NCBI GenBank assembly: GCA_963837105.1
Contig: CAWIMG010000018.1
Location: 62,001 to 126,000, forward strand
Length of the DNA stretch: 64,000 nucleotides
Source: UBA9676 sp963837105
GTDB taxonomy: Bacteria > Actinomycetota > Actinomycetes > Streptosporangiales > Streptosporangiaceae
Direction: 5' to 3'
This document shows positions 42,310 through 51,547 of this stretch, piece by piece (the stretch's first letter is position 1; each line of letters starts with the position of its first letter). The notes under the pieces are model-generated. The model saw only the letters and a program-made list of their open reading frames with translations. It had not been told where the DNA came from and did not search any database. The translations under genes and the position numbers were made by a program.

Positions 42310-43470
42310 ATGGCCCGGCGCCGGGCGGCGCTGGCCAGCCTGCTGGAGTCGCGCGGCGCCAGCCACGCGCTCGTCTACGGCTTCGACCGGTCAGGCACGG
42401 CCGTCCCCTGGCTGACCGGCTGGCCGGTGACCCGCGAGGCGGCGCTGCTGTTCACCCCGGGCGAGCGGGATCTGCTGTTCGTCTGCTTCGACAACCACGT
42501 GCCCAACGCCCGGCGGATGGCCCCGGACGCCGACGTGCGGCCGGGTGGCGGATCCGCGCTGGACGCGGCGCTGGCCGAGATCGCGGCCCGGCAGCGCGGC
42601 CAGGGCGGCGCCGGCCGGAGGCACGGCCCCGGCGGCGCCGGGGCCCCGGGCCGGCTGGCGGTCATCGGGCCGGTGCCGGCCCGGGCCAGCGCCACGCTGG
42701 CGGAGGTGGCGGGCGAGCCGCTGTTCCTGGACCGCGCCTACACCGGCCTGCGGCTGGTCAAGTCGGCGGAGGAGATCGCCTGGCTGCGGGCCGGGGCGGC
42801 GATGACCGACGCCGCGGTCGCGGCGCTGGCCGGCGCGGCCGGGCCGGGGATGACCGAGTCCGAATGCTGCGCCTGCCTGGAGAGCGCCTACATCGCCGCC
42901 GGTGGTCTCACGCATATCCACTACCTGGGTGTCACCGCGATGGCCGAGCCCGGCCTGTGCGTGCCCGCGCAGTGGCCATCAGCCCGGCGGCTGCGGGCCG
43001 GGGACGTGCTGACCTGCGAGGTCAGCGCCGCCTACCAGGGCTATCCCGGCCAGTTGCTGCGCACGTTCACCATTGCCGCCGATGCCACCCCGCGCTACAC
43101 CGAACTGCACGAGGTGGCGGCGGCGGCGTTCGCCGCGATCGCGGGCCGGCTGCGGCCGGGGGCCAGCGCGGCCGAACTGTCGGCCGCGGCGGCCGACGTC
43201 ATCCTGGGCGCCGGGTTCACGATCTACGACGACCTGGTGCACGGCTATGGCGGCGGCTACCTGCCGCCGGTGATCTCCCGGGCGCAGCTGGAGGCCCGGC
43301 GCGCGCCGGACCTGGAGTTCGAGCCCGGCATGACGGTCGTGATCCAGCCGAACGTGATCACGCCCGACGAGCGGGCCGGGGTGCAGACCGGTGAGCTGGT
43401 GGTGGTCACCAGCACCGGCTGGGAGAGCCTGCACAGCTATCCGCCCGGACTGGCCAGGATCGGTGGCTGA
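42310..43470 (+). CDS. M24 family peptidase (creatinase/Xaa-Pro dipeptidase-like)
   Basis: About 386 residues of a pita-bread-fold M24 enzyme: N-terminal creatinase-like domain (MARRRAALASLLESRGASHALVYGFDRSG), then RLVKSAEEIAWLRAGAAMTDAA and the metallopeptidase part AGDVLTCEVSAAYQGYPG, LVHGYGGGYLPP and MTVVIQPNVI. The His of GYGGGY-type ligand regions and the acidic ligands are only partly conserved, so some members are inactive. ATG 42310 is used; residues YPAFSPGE before it look like the native N-terminus, so an upstream non-ATG start just after the CMD stop is possible. Could act on dipeptides or be a creatinase. Confidence 0.72.
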   Translation: MARRRAALASLLESRGASHALVYGFDRSGTAVPWLTGWPVTREAALLFTPGERDLLFVCFDNHVPNARRMAPDADVRPGGGSALDAALAEIAARQRGQGGAGRRHGPGGAGAPGRLAVIGPVPARASATLAEVAGEPLFLDRAYTGLRLVKSAEEIAWLRAGAAMTDAAVAALAGAAGPGMTESECCACLESAYIAAGGLTHIHYLGVTAMAEPGLCVPAQWPSARRLRAGDVLTCEVSAAYQGYPGQLLRTFTIAADATPRYTELHEVAAAAFAAIAGRLRPGASAAELSAAAADVILGAGFTIYDDLVHGYGGGYLPPVISRAQLEARRAPDLEFEPGMTVVIQPNVITPDERAGVQTGELVVVTSTGWESLHSYPPGLARIGG

Positions 43471-43487
43471 CCGTCCGCCGGGCGCGG

Positions 43488-44717
43488 CTACCCCAGGGCG
43501 GCGGCGATGGCGGTCACGCCGCTGACGGTCAGGCTCAGCCACTCCTCGCTGAGGGCGGTGGGCCAGGTGGACAGCTTCACCACCACTGTCTGCGAGGGGA
43601 CGTGGATGAAGACGTGCTGGCCGTTGATGCCGGAGGCGTGGTAGAAGGGCAGCCCCGGATCGCGGATCCACCAGCAGTTCCGGTAGTGGGCCCCGGGCGG
43701 GTAGCCGGCCGGGTGGTCGCCGCCGCGGAACGCGCTCGCGCCGTCGGGGGCACCGCGGATGGTGTCGCCGATCCAGCTGGCCGGCACGATCTGCTGGCCG
43801 AGCACCTGGCCGCGCTGGAGGAACAGCTGGCCGAACCGGGCGACGTCCCGCAGCGTGGCACAGATGCCGCCGTCGGCCATGGGGTTGCCGTGCGCGTCCA
43901 CCGTGATCTCGGCATCGAACTCCGCCCCCATCGGCTGCCACAGCCCGGCCGCGATCAGATCGGGCAGCCGGGTCCCGGCGGCCCGTTCCAGCACCCAGGC
44001 CAGCACATCGGTGAGGATCGACCGGTACCGGAACGGCCCGCCGTGCGGCCCGTCATTGCCCAGCGTGGCGAAGTAGCCGAGCGCCCCGGCCGGCCGGGGC
44101 TGCCCGTCGTCCGGCCGCCACAGGTAGACCCGCTCGTAGCGGCGCACGTCGGCCTGCGGGTTGTGGTAGCTCTCATCGAAACGGGTGCCCGTCCGCATGT
44201 CGAGCAACTGCTGGACGGTCGCCCCCTCGAACGAGGTGCCCCGCAGCTCGGGCACGATGGCGGTGACCGGGGCGGACACGTCGAGCAGGCCACGCCCGGC
44301 CAGCACGCCGGCCAGCGCCGCGACGACCGACTTGGACACCGACATCAGCAGGTGCGGGACGTCCGGTGCCAGGCCGTTGAAATACCGCTCGGCCACGATC
44401 AGGCCCCGGTTGACGACCAGGAAGCCGTCGGTGAACGTCTGCGCCAGCAGGTCCGCGATGCTCAGCTCGCGGCCCCCGGAGCGGAACCGGATGGCGGCGA
44501 TGCCGGCCTCGTCGGTCTCCAGCCGCCATGGCGGTGCGTCACCGCGCGGGATGCGCGCGGTCGGGATCAGCTCCCGCACATGCTGGAACGCCCACCGGTT
44601 GAACGGCGGGTCCTGCCAGTTCGCCAGGGTCACCTGCGATTCCATGCCAAACGGCGGTGCCCCGCTCATCAGGCCACCGGCCGCCGGGTGGGTCCCGGAG
44701 CCACCCGCGGCCGCCAT
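43488..44717 (-). CDS. NylB-like serine hydrolase (6-aminohexanoate-oligomer hydrolase / class C beta-lactamase fold)
   Basis: A 409-residue beta-lactamase-fold hydrolase. NWQDPPFNRWAFQHV near the N-terminus, HLLMSVSKS with nucleophile S126 and K129 (SxxK), PFRYRSILTDVLAW with the catalytic Tyr, and GINGQHVFIHVPSQTVVVKLSTWP line up with NylB, 6-aminohexanoate dimer hydrolase. Natural substrates are likely other amide-linked or ester oligomers. ATG 44717 directly follows the amidase stop (TAAATG). Last gene of the eight-gene operon. Confidence 0.78.
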   Translation of the reverse strand: MAAAGGSGTHPAAGGLMSGAPPFGMESQVTLANWQDPPFNRWAFQHVRELIPTARIPRGDAPPWRLETDEAGIAAIRFRSGGRELSIADLLAQTFTDGFLVVNRGLIVAERYFNGLAPDVPHLLMSVSKSVVAALAGVLAGRGLLDVSAPVTAIVPELRGTSFEGATVQQLLDMRTGTRFDESYHNPQADVRRYERVYLWRPDDGQPRPAGALGYFATLGNDGPHGGPFRYRSILTDVLAWVLERAAGTRLPDLIAAGLWQPMGAEFDAEITVDAHGNPMADGGICATLRDVARFGQLFLQRGQVLGQQIVPASWIGDTIRGAPDGASAFRGGDHPAGYPPGAHYRNCWWIRDPGLPFYHASGINGQHVFIHVPSQTVVVKLSTWPTALSEEWLSLTVSGVTAIAAALG

Positions 44718-46139
44718 TTACAGCCCTGGCCGCCGCTCGGGTGCGTCCAGCCAGGGCATCCGCTCCTCGTGCGCGGCCGCGATCCGGAACGCGGTGATGT
44801 CGTCGTAGGTCTTCCCGACGACCGACAGGCCGGTGGGCACGCCATCGCGGGAGCGGCCGGAGGGCACGCTGATCACGGGGCAGCGGCTGGCGATATTGAA
44901 CGGGATGGTCATGAGCACATCCAGCCAGTCGGTGATCGGCTGGCCGTTCACCTCCACTGGCTGGCCCGGGTCGTACTCCGCGGCCAGGGCCGGCACTGCG
45001 AAGGTCGGGCAGACCAGCGCATCGAAGTCCTCCAGCAACTGCCCGAGCGGGGCATAGATCTGGCCTTCCAGCCCGAGGCCGGTCACGAAGTCTTCCTTGG
45101 CCACCTCGTCCGACTCCGCGACGAAGTTCCGGGCATAGGAGGTGAGATCGTCCGCATGGTGGGCGTAGATCTCCCTGACCGACGGGCCGAAGATCATCCC
45201 GAAGTGGATGCGGGCCGCCCGGTTGATCATCTCCCGATCCCACGGCAGGGCAACCTCCTCGACCACCGCACCCGCGTCCCGGAGCCGGTCGGCCGCGGCC
45301 CGGCTGCTGGCGGCCACGTCCGCGTCCACCTGGTAGCAGCCGAGATCGGGTGAGAAGGCGATCCGCATCCCGCTGATCGGCGCCAGGTCGTGGGGTATCT
45401 CGAGTTTCGGGCGGATCGATACCACATCACTCGGGTGCGGCCCGGCGATCACGTTCTCCAGCAGCGCGCAGTCGGCGACGGTGCGGGCCAGTGGGCCCTC
45501 GTGGCAGTAGTGGTCGAGGTTGAACGTGGCCACCTCGGGGACCCGCCCATACGGCGGCTTGAACCCGACGACGCCGCAGAACGACGCGGGAATCCGGATC
45601 GAGCCGCCGATGTCGGAGCCGGTCGCGAGCGTGGCCGTGCCAGCGGCGAGCGCCGCTGCCGACCCGCCGCTGGAACCGCCCGGGGAGTAGCCGGTATGCC
45701 ATGGGTTGCGGGTGACGCCCCATAGCCGGGACCAGGTGATGGGCGCGCAGGAGAACTCCGGGGTGGTGGTCCGGGCATGGACGATGCCGCCCGCGTCGAT
45801 GATCCGCTGCACGAAGGCGGAGGTCTGGTCGGCGATGACATCACGCAGCGGCAGCGATCCCAGGGTGTTGTGCTGGCCGGCGATCTCGGCTTCCTCCTTG
45901 ACCGCTACCGGCAGGCCTTCCAGCGGCCGTGGCTGCGCGCCGTTGCCGGCGTAGCGGGCTTCGGCCGCCTTGGCCTGCCGCAGCGCGTCCTCGTAGAAGG
46001 TCTCGGCGAAGGCGTTGATGGACGGCTCGACCGTCTCGGCCCGCTCGATCACCGCCGTGACCAGTTCGGCTGGCGACAGCTCGCGGGCACGGAACAGGCG
46101 GAGCGCCTCGGTGGCGGTCAGGTAGTGAAGGTCGGTCAC
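44718..46139 (-). CDS. amidase signature family enzyme
   Basis: A 473-residue amidase with the Ser-Ser-Lys triad: K81 in VAVKEEAEI, S156 in PGGSSGGS and S180 in DIGGSIRIP, spaced exactly as in fatty-acid amide hydrolase (75 and 24 residues). Related enzymes hydrolyse amides including nicotinamide, cyclic dipeptides and, in NylA, the 6-aminohexanoate cyclic dimer. The GTG at 46139 is favoured over 46145. It starts 13 bases after the ATPase gene and is followed at once by the NylB-like gene, so both probably act on the imported compound. Confidence 0.82.
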   Translation of the reverse strand: MTDLHYLTATEALRLFRARELSPAELVTAVIERAETVEPSINAFAETFYEDALRQAKAAEARYAGNGAQPRPLEGLPVAVKEEAEIAGQHNTLGSLPLRDVIADQTSAFVQRIIDAGGIVHARTTTPEFSCAPITWSRLWGVTRNPWHTGYSPGGSSGGSAAALAAGTATLATGSDIGGSIRIPASFCGVVGFKPPYGRVPEVATFNLDHYCHEGPLARTVADCALLENVIAGPHPSDVVSIRPKLEIPHDLAPISGMRIAFSPDLGCYQVDADVAASSRAAADRLRDAGAVVEEVALPWDREMINRAARIHFGMIFGPSVREIYAHHADDLTSYARNFVAESDEVAKEDFVTGLGLEGQIYAPLGQLLEDFDALVCPTFAVPALAAEYDPGQPVEVNGQPITDWLDVLMTIPFNIASRCPVISVPSGRSRDGVPTGLSVVGKTYDDITAFRIAAAHEERMPWLDAPERRPGL

Positions 46140-46152
46140 GGGCACACCTTTC

Positions 46153-46998
<846 letters not shown>

Positions 46999-46999
46999 C

Positions 47000-48043
47000 T
47001 CAGGCACCGGTAGCGTCCTGCAGCTTGCCGCGCAGTCCGGCCGCCCGCACGCACCGGGACAGCCCGCCGTCGATCTCCACCAGGCCGGGCACCGCGGCCA
47101 GGCAGGCGTCCCGCGCATGCGGGCAGCGTGGCGCGAACGCGCACGCGTCCAGCGGTGCCTCGAACGCCGACAGCGGCCGGCCGGGGATCGCCCGCAGCCG
47201 CTGCGCCGTCTGGGCGATGTCGGGGCGCGCGCCCGCCAGCGCCGCCGTGTACGGGTGCAGCGGATCGTCGTGCAGCAGCGACGAGCGGCGGACTTCCACG
47301 ATCTGGCCGGCGTACATCACCGCGGTGCGGTCACAGATCGCGGCCGCCAGTTCCAGGTCGTGCGTGATGAACAGCATGGTCAGGCCGAACTCGCGGCGCA
47401 GGTCGTCGAGGATCGCCATCACCTCTGCCTGGGTGGTGACGTCGAGCGCGGTGGTCGGCTCGTCGGCCAGCAGCAGCCGCGGCCTGGTCAGCAGCGCGGC
47501 GGCGATCATCACCCGCTGCAGCATCCCGCCCGACAGCTGATGCGGGTACTGCCGGAGCCGGCGTTGCCCGTCCCCGATGCCGACCTGGGTGAGCATGTCG
47601 ACGGCGCGGGCGTTCGCCTCGGTGGCCGGCACCGAGTCGTTGGTGCGCAGCGCCTCGGTCATGAAGTCCCCGATCCGCCGGACCGGGTTGGTGTGCGCCC
47701 GCGGATCCTGGAAGATCATCGCCACCTGGCCGCGGTACTGGCGCAGCCCGGCGCCGGCGAGGCCGGCGACCTCGCGGCCGTCGAACCGGATTGACCCGGT
47801 GACCTCGGCCCCTTCCGGCAGCAGCCGGTCGATCGCGCGTGCCGTCATCGACTTGCCCGATCCCGACTCCCCGACGAGGCCGAACGCCTCACCCGGCAGC
47901 AGCGAGAAACTCACCTCGCGCAGGACGGGCCGGTGGCTGCCGTCAATGGGCAGCCGGACGGTCAGCCCGTCCACGTCCAGCAGCGGAGCGCCCGGCCCGG
48001 CCTGGGCGGGCGGCACCGTGGCCGCTGCCGCCTGGTCGCTCAC
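47000..48043 (-). CDS. peptide ABC transporter ATP-binding protein (DppD/OppD type)
   Basis: A 347-residue ABC ATPase. GESGSGKSMTARAI is Walker A, MIFQDPRAHTNPVRRIG the Q-loop region, LSGGMLQRVMIAAALL the signature and LLLADEPTTALDV Walker B. The C-terminal oligopeptide_cassette region contains the cysteine-rich ACAFAPRCPHARDACLA, typical for the iron-sulfur-binding extension of DppD/OppD. GTG 48043 overlaps the permease stop (GTGA). Forms a heterodimer with the DppF-like protein. Confidence 0.87.
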   Translation of the reverse strand: MSDQAAAATVPPAQAGPGAPLLDVDGLTVRLPIDGSHRPVLREVSFSLLPGEAFGLVGESGSGKSMTARAIDRLLPEGAEVTGSIRFDGREVAGLAGAGLRQYRGQVAMIFQDPRAHTNPVRRIGDFMTEALRTNDSVPATEANARAVDMLTQVGIGDGQRRLRQYPHQLSGGMLQRVMIAAALLTRPRLLLADEPTTALDVTTQAEVMAILDDLRREFGLTMLFITHDLELAAAICDRTAVMYAGQIVEVRRSSLLHDDPLHPYTAALAGARPDIAQTAQRLRAIPGRPLSAFEAPLDACAFAPRCPHARDACLAAVPGLVEIDGGLSRCVRAAGLRGKLQDATGA

Positions 48044-48918
48044 CGGGGAGCCGCCTGAGCCTGCTCGAACAGCCGCTCGCCGAGCACGTTCACCGCGATC
48101 ACGACCGCCACGATGCACACGCAGGCGGCAAGCGCGGGCAGCGGGTAGCCCTGCGGGATGCCGACCTGGTTCTCCGAGATCATGACCCCCCAGTTGGGCT
48201 CCGGCGGCTGCACGCCCAGGCCCAGGAAGGAGATGGCGGCCAGGTCCACCATCGCGTAGCCGAACAAGATCGTCGCCTGGGCGACGATGAGCGGCATGAT
48301 GTTGGGAATCAGGTGCCGCAGGCAGATCGAGGTGGCCGAGGCCCCCTGCACCTCCAGCGCGGCGACATACGGCTGGCTTCGTTCCTTCAGCGCCGCGCCG
48401 CGCAGCACCCGGGCGACATAGGGCATGTAGGCGATGGCCAGCGCGATCGCCGCCGCGGTCAGGCCCGCGCCGAACACCGCCGCCGCCAGCACCGCCAGCA
48501 GGATGCCGGGGAAGGCGAACAGCACATCGAGGCCGGAGGAGATCGTCGCGTCCAGGGCACCCCGCCGCCAGGCAGCCGTCACCGCGAGCAGCGTGCCCGC
48601 GGTCATGCAGACGAGGACGACGGCCAGCGGCCCGAGCAGGGCGGTCCGTGCGCCCACGATCAGCCGGGACAGCACGTCGCGCCCCTCGAAGTCGTACCCG
48701 AGCAGGTGACCGCCGACCGGGCCGACCCAGGACAGCGAGAGGTTCGGCGTGATCGGGTCGTACGGGGCGAGGAAGGTGCCGAAGAACGCCAGGAAGATCG
48801 CGATCGCGATGACGGCCGCGGACGCGATGCCGGCCGGGCCGGTCGCGCGCAGCCTGGCCCAGGCCGACCTGGTGCGGGAGGTGGTGGCCGGCCCGGCGAC
48901 CGTGACCGCCGCGCTCAC
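48040..48918 (-). CDS. peptide ABC transporter permease (DppC type)
   Basis: A 292-residue permease with six hydrophobic helices. The N-terminal part has the DppC/OppC pattern (ASAAVIAIAIFLAFFGTFLAPYDP, GHLLGYDFEGRDVLSRLIVG), and the ATPase-coupling EAA loop is AALEVQGASATSICLRHLIPN. The start 48918 coincides with the stop of the dppB gene. It forms the translocation pore with the DppB-like partner. Confidence 0.87.
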   Translation of the reverse strand: MSAAVTVAGPATTSRTRSAWARLRATGPAGIASAAVIAIAIFLAFFGTFLAPYDPITPNLSLSWVGPVGGHLLGYDFEGRDVLSRLIVGARTALLGPLAVVLVCMTAGTLLAVTAAWRRGALDATISSGLDVLFAFPGILLAVLAAAVFGAGLTAAAIALAIAYMPYVARVLRGAALKERSQPYVAALEVQGASATSICLRHLIPNIMPLIVAQATILFGYAMVDLAAISFLGLGVQPPEPNWGVMISENQVGIPQGYPLPALAACVCIVAVVIAVNVLGERLFEQAQAAPR

Positions 48919-49865
48919 TAGGCCCGGCTCCCCAGTGCGACCCGCGGGTCAAGGACCGCGTAGAGCACGTCCACCACCAGGTTGATCACCACGAACGCGG
49001 CCACCAGCACCAGCGAGATGCCCTGGACCACGGCGAGATCCTTGTCCTGGGCGGAGGCGACCAGGTAGGCGCCGAGCCCGTTCAGGCTGAACGCGACCTC
49101 CACCACCGCCGCGACCGCGATCAGCGAGGCGATCGTGATTCCGCTGACGGTGGTGATCGGGATGGCGGCGTTGCGCAGGATGTGGCGCCGGATCAGCTGC
49201 CGGCGGGGGATTCCCCGGCTCACCGCCGTCTGCACGTGCTCACGCCGTCCCTCCTCGCGGACCGATGCCCGGGTGACCCGGGCGACGATCGCGAGCGAGG
49301 AGATGGCCAGCGCGATCGCTGGCAGCGTGAGGTGGCGGACATTGCTGACCAGGTCGGTGCCGTTCCCGAGCGCCGGGAACCAGCCGAGCTTGACGGCGAA
49401 CACCAGGATGAGCACGATCGCGGCGACGAATGCGGGAACGGCGGCCGAGACCGCGGTCGTCACCAGCGTGCCGGTGTCGAATGCTCCCGGCCGCAGCCCG
49501 GACACGATGCCCAGCCCGATCCCCAGCGCGACGATGATCAGGGCCGCGTACAGGACCAGCCCGGCGGTCGTCCAGATCCGGGACGCGATCAGGGTGGACA
49601 CGTTCTCGCGGAGGGTGATCGATATCCCCAGGTTCCCGTGCAGCGCGCTGTCGAGCCAGTACCAGTACTGGGCGAGGAAGGGCTCGTTGAGGTGGTAGCG
49701 CGCCTCCAGCACCCGCACGCTGCTGGCGGGGATGCTGCGGCCGCCCGACAGCGCCGTGACCGGGTTCCCCGGCGCCAGGTACAGCGCCGCGAAGATCACG
49801 AAGCTCGCCACGAGCAGGCTGGCCATCAGCATGGCCAGCCTGCGCGCGAAGAAGCGCCAGCGCAT
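48918..49865 (-). CDS. peptide ABC transporter permease (DppB type)
   Basis: A 315-residue permease. MRWRFFARRLAMLMASLLVASFVIFAALYLAPGNP is the classic DppB/OppB start; SLGHNLGIS-like DSALHGNLGIS and the EAA-like TAVSRGIPRRQLIRRHILRNA follow, with about six helices. ATG 49865. It lies 15 bases after the substrate-binding protein gene. Confidence 0.86.
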   Translation of the reverse strand: MRWRFFARRLAMLMASLLVASFVIFAALYLAPGNPVTALSGGRSIPASSVRVLEARYHLNEPFLAQYWYWLDSALHGNLGISITLRENVSTLIASRIWTTAGLVLYAALIIVALGIGLGIVSGLRPGAFDTGTLVTTAVSAAVPAFVAAIVLILVFAVKLGWFPALGNGTDLVSNVRHLTLPAIALAISSLAIVARVTRASVREEGRREHVQTAVSRGIPRRQLIRRHILRNAAIPITTVSGITIASLIAVAAVVEVAFSLNGLGAYLVASAQDKDLAVVQGISLVLVAAFVVINLVVDVLYAVLDPRVALGSRA

Positions 49866-49880
49866 CGGGCCGGCCGCCGC

Positions 49881-51530
49881 TCAGCTGCCCCCGCCCAGGC
49901 TGTTGGCCCAGGGAGCGAACATGTAGGCGAAGGACGCCACCGCCCCGGTGAGGCCCTTGCTGAGCAGCAGCAGGCTGGTCGGCTGGACATCGGGAATCCA
50001 CGGCAGCTGCTGCATCGTCAGCTTCTCGGCGGTAGCCACCAGCGCCGCCCGTGCGTTCAGGTTGGCCGTGCTGCGCGCCTGCTCCAGGTCGGCGGTGATC
50101 TTCGGGTTGTTGAAGTTGGTGTAGTTCTGCGAGGCGCCCGGCAGGACCAGTGTGGCCAGCAGCGCCGCTGGGTCGGCATAGTCGCCGTAGTTGACGGTCA
50201 GGAAGCCGTCGATGCCCGCGCGCGCCTTGGGGTCGGTGAAGAAGTTGATGTAGTTCTGCGCCGACACCGACTTGAGCACGACCTTAAGGCCGATCGCCTG
50301 CGCGGCCGCCTGGTAGGCGCCGGTGACCGCGGCGATGTTCGCCAGCTGGCTGGAGGTGCCGATGGTGAGCGTCTTCCCGGTGGCGCCGGCCTGCTGGACC
50401 AGCTTCTTGGCCGCCGCGATGTCCTGGGTCAGCACCGGTGAGGAGTTGTAGGCGGTGGCGAAGACCTGCTTGCCGTACCCGAACGTGCCCGGGTTGGACA
50501 GCCACCGTGGCATCAGGGCCGCGCCCTTGTACACCGAGTTGATGATCGCCTGGCGGTCCAGGGCCATCGACAGCGCCCGGCGCACCTGCAGGCTGCCCAG
50601 CACGCCCTTGAAGCTGGAGACGATGAAGGCGTCGGTGGACCAGCCCGGCCCCTGGTAGACCTTGACGCTGCTGCTGTTCTTCAGCTGGTCGAGGGTGGGC
50701 AGCGCGAAGGAATACGACCCCTGGATCGCGCCGGTCTCCATGCCCGAGGTGAAGGACGAGATGTCCGGGGCGCCCTTGATCGTGATCTGGCCGACGAGCG
50801 GGTGGACGGAGGGATTCCAGTAGTGCGGGTTGGCCACCGCGATGACGCCCACGCCCGGCGTCCACGACTTGAGCATGTACGCGCCGGTGCACATGATCGA
50901 CCCGGCCGGGGTGCCGTAGTTCTTGCCCTGCTTCTGCGCGAAGCTCTTCTCGATGACGATGCCCGGCATCGAGGACAGCTCGCCCTCCAGCCAGTAGTCA
51001 GGCTGCTTCAGCTTGATGGTGACCTGGGTCTGGCTGGTCGCCGTGATCGATGCCACCCGGTTGAACACCAGCGCGTAGAACCCGCCCAGCGAGGGGTTGA
51101 TGTTGCGATCCAGGCTGTAGACGACGTCGGCGGAGGTCACCGGGTTGCCGTCCCAGAACTTCACCCCTGGCCGGAGCGTGAACACCATCGTGGTCGGGGA
51201 GGGGCTGGCCACGGTGGCCAGGCCCGGCTGGAGTGAGCCATCGGGCGCCTGGCGGAGCAGCGACTCGCACATGAGGGAGTCGGCGGTGTTCTCCGGGTAG
51301 TCGAAGGCGTAGATGGGGTCGAGCGAGTTGACGTCCCGGTACACGGCCCAGGCCATCGAGGTCACCGGCTTGGTGCCGGCCGGTGTGGTGGCCACCAGGC
51401 CCTGGGTCGGCGAGACGTTGCCGGCCGCCGAGGTGCCCGAGCTTCCGGCGGACCGGCCGCACGCCGAAGCGATCAGGGCACATGCCACCGCGACGGCGAT
51501 CACCGCCCAGCGATTGCGTCTGGAGCCCAT
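49881..51530 (-). CDS. peptide/amide ABC transporter substrate-binding lipoprotein (SBP_bac_5)
   Basis: A 549-residue extracytoplasmic solute-binding protein. The signal peptide ends in the lipobox LIASACG, so Cys24 is lipid-anchored; the mature protein has the family motifs NSLDPIYAFDYP, TSADVVYSLDRN, VKVYQGPGWST and VRRALSMALDRQAIINSVYKGAA. ATG 51530 follows GGGAGG by 4 bases. This family binds di- and oligopeptides, nickel or glycosides, and a neighbouring amidase plus NylB-like hydrolase suggest an amide-linked ligand here. Confidence 0.85.
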   Translation of the reverse strand: MGSRRNRWAVIAVAVACALIASACGRSAGSSGTSAAGNVSPTQGLVATTPAGTKPVTSMAWAVYRDVNSLDPIYAFDYPENTADSLMCESLLRQAPDGSLQPGLATVASPSPTTMVFTLRPGVKFWDGNPVTSADVVYSLDRNINPSLGGFYALVFNRVASITATSQTQVTIKLKQPDYWLEGELSSMPGIVIEKSFAQKQGKNYGTPAGSIMCTGAYMLKSWTPGVGVIAVANPHYWNPSVHPLVGQITIKGAPDISSFTSGMETGAIQGSYSFALPTLDQLKNSSSVKVYQGPGWSTDAFIVSSFKGVLGSLQVRRALSMALDRQAIINSVYKGAALMPRWLSNPGTFGYGKQVFATAYNSSPVLTQDIAAAKKLVQQAGATGKTLTIGTSSQLANIAAVTGAYQAAAQAIGLKVVLKSVSAQNYINFFTDPKARAGIDGFLTVNYGDYADPAALLATLVLPGASQNYTNFNNPKITADLEQARSTANLNARAALVATAEKLTMQQLPWIPDVQPTSLLLLSKGLTGAVASFAYMFAPWANSLGGGS

Positions 51531-51547
51531 ATGTCCTCCCTCGTTTC

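Noticed and set aside
43488..44717. Antibiotic-resistance beta-lactamase
   Set aside because: The match is to NylB-like esterase/amidase relatives, with no signal peptide, and the gene is in a transport-catabolic operon.
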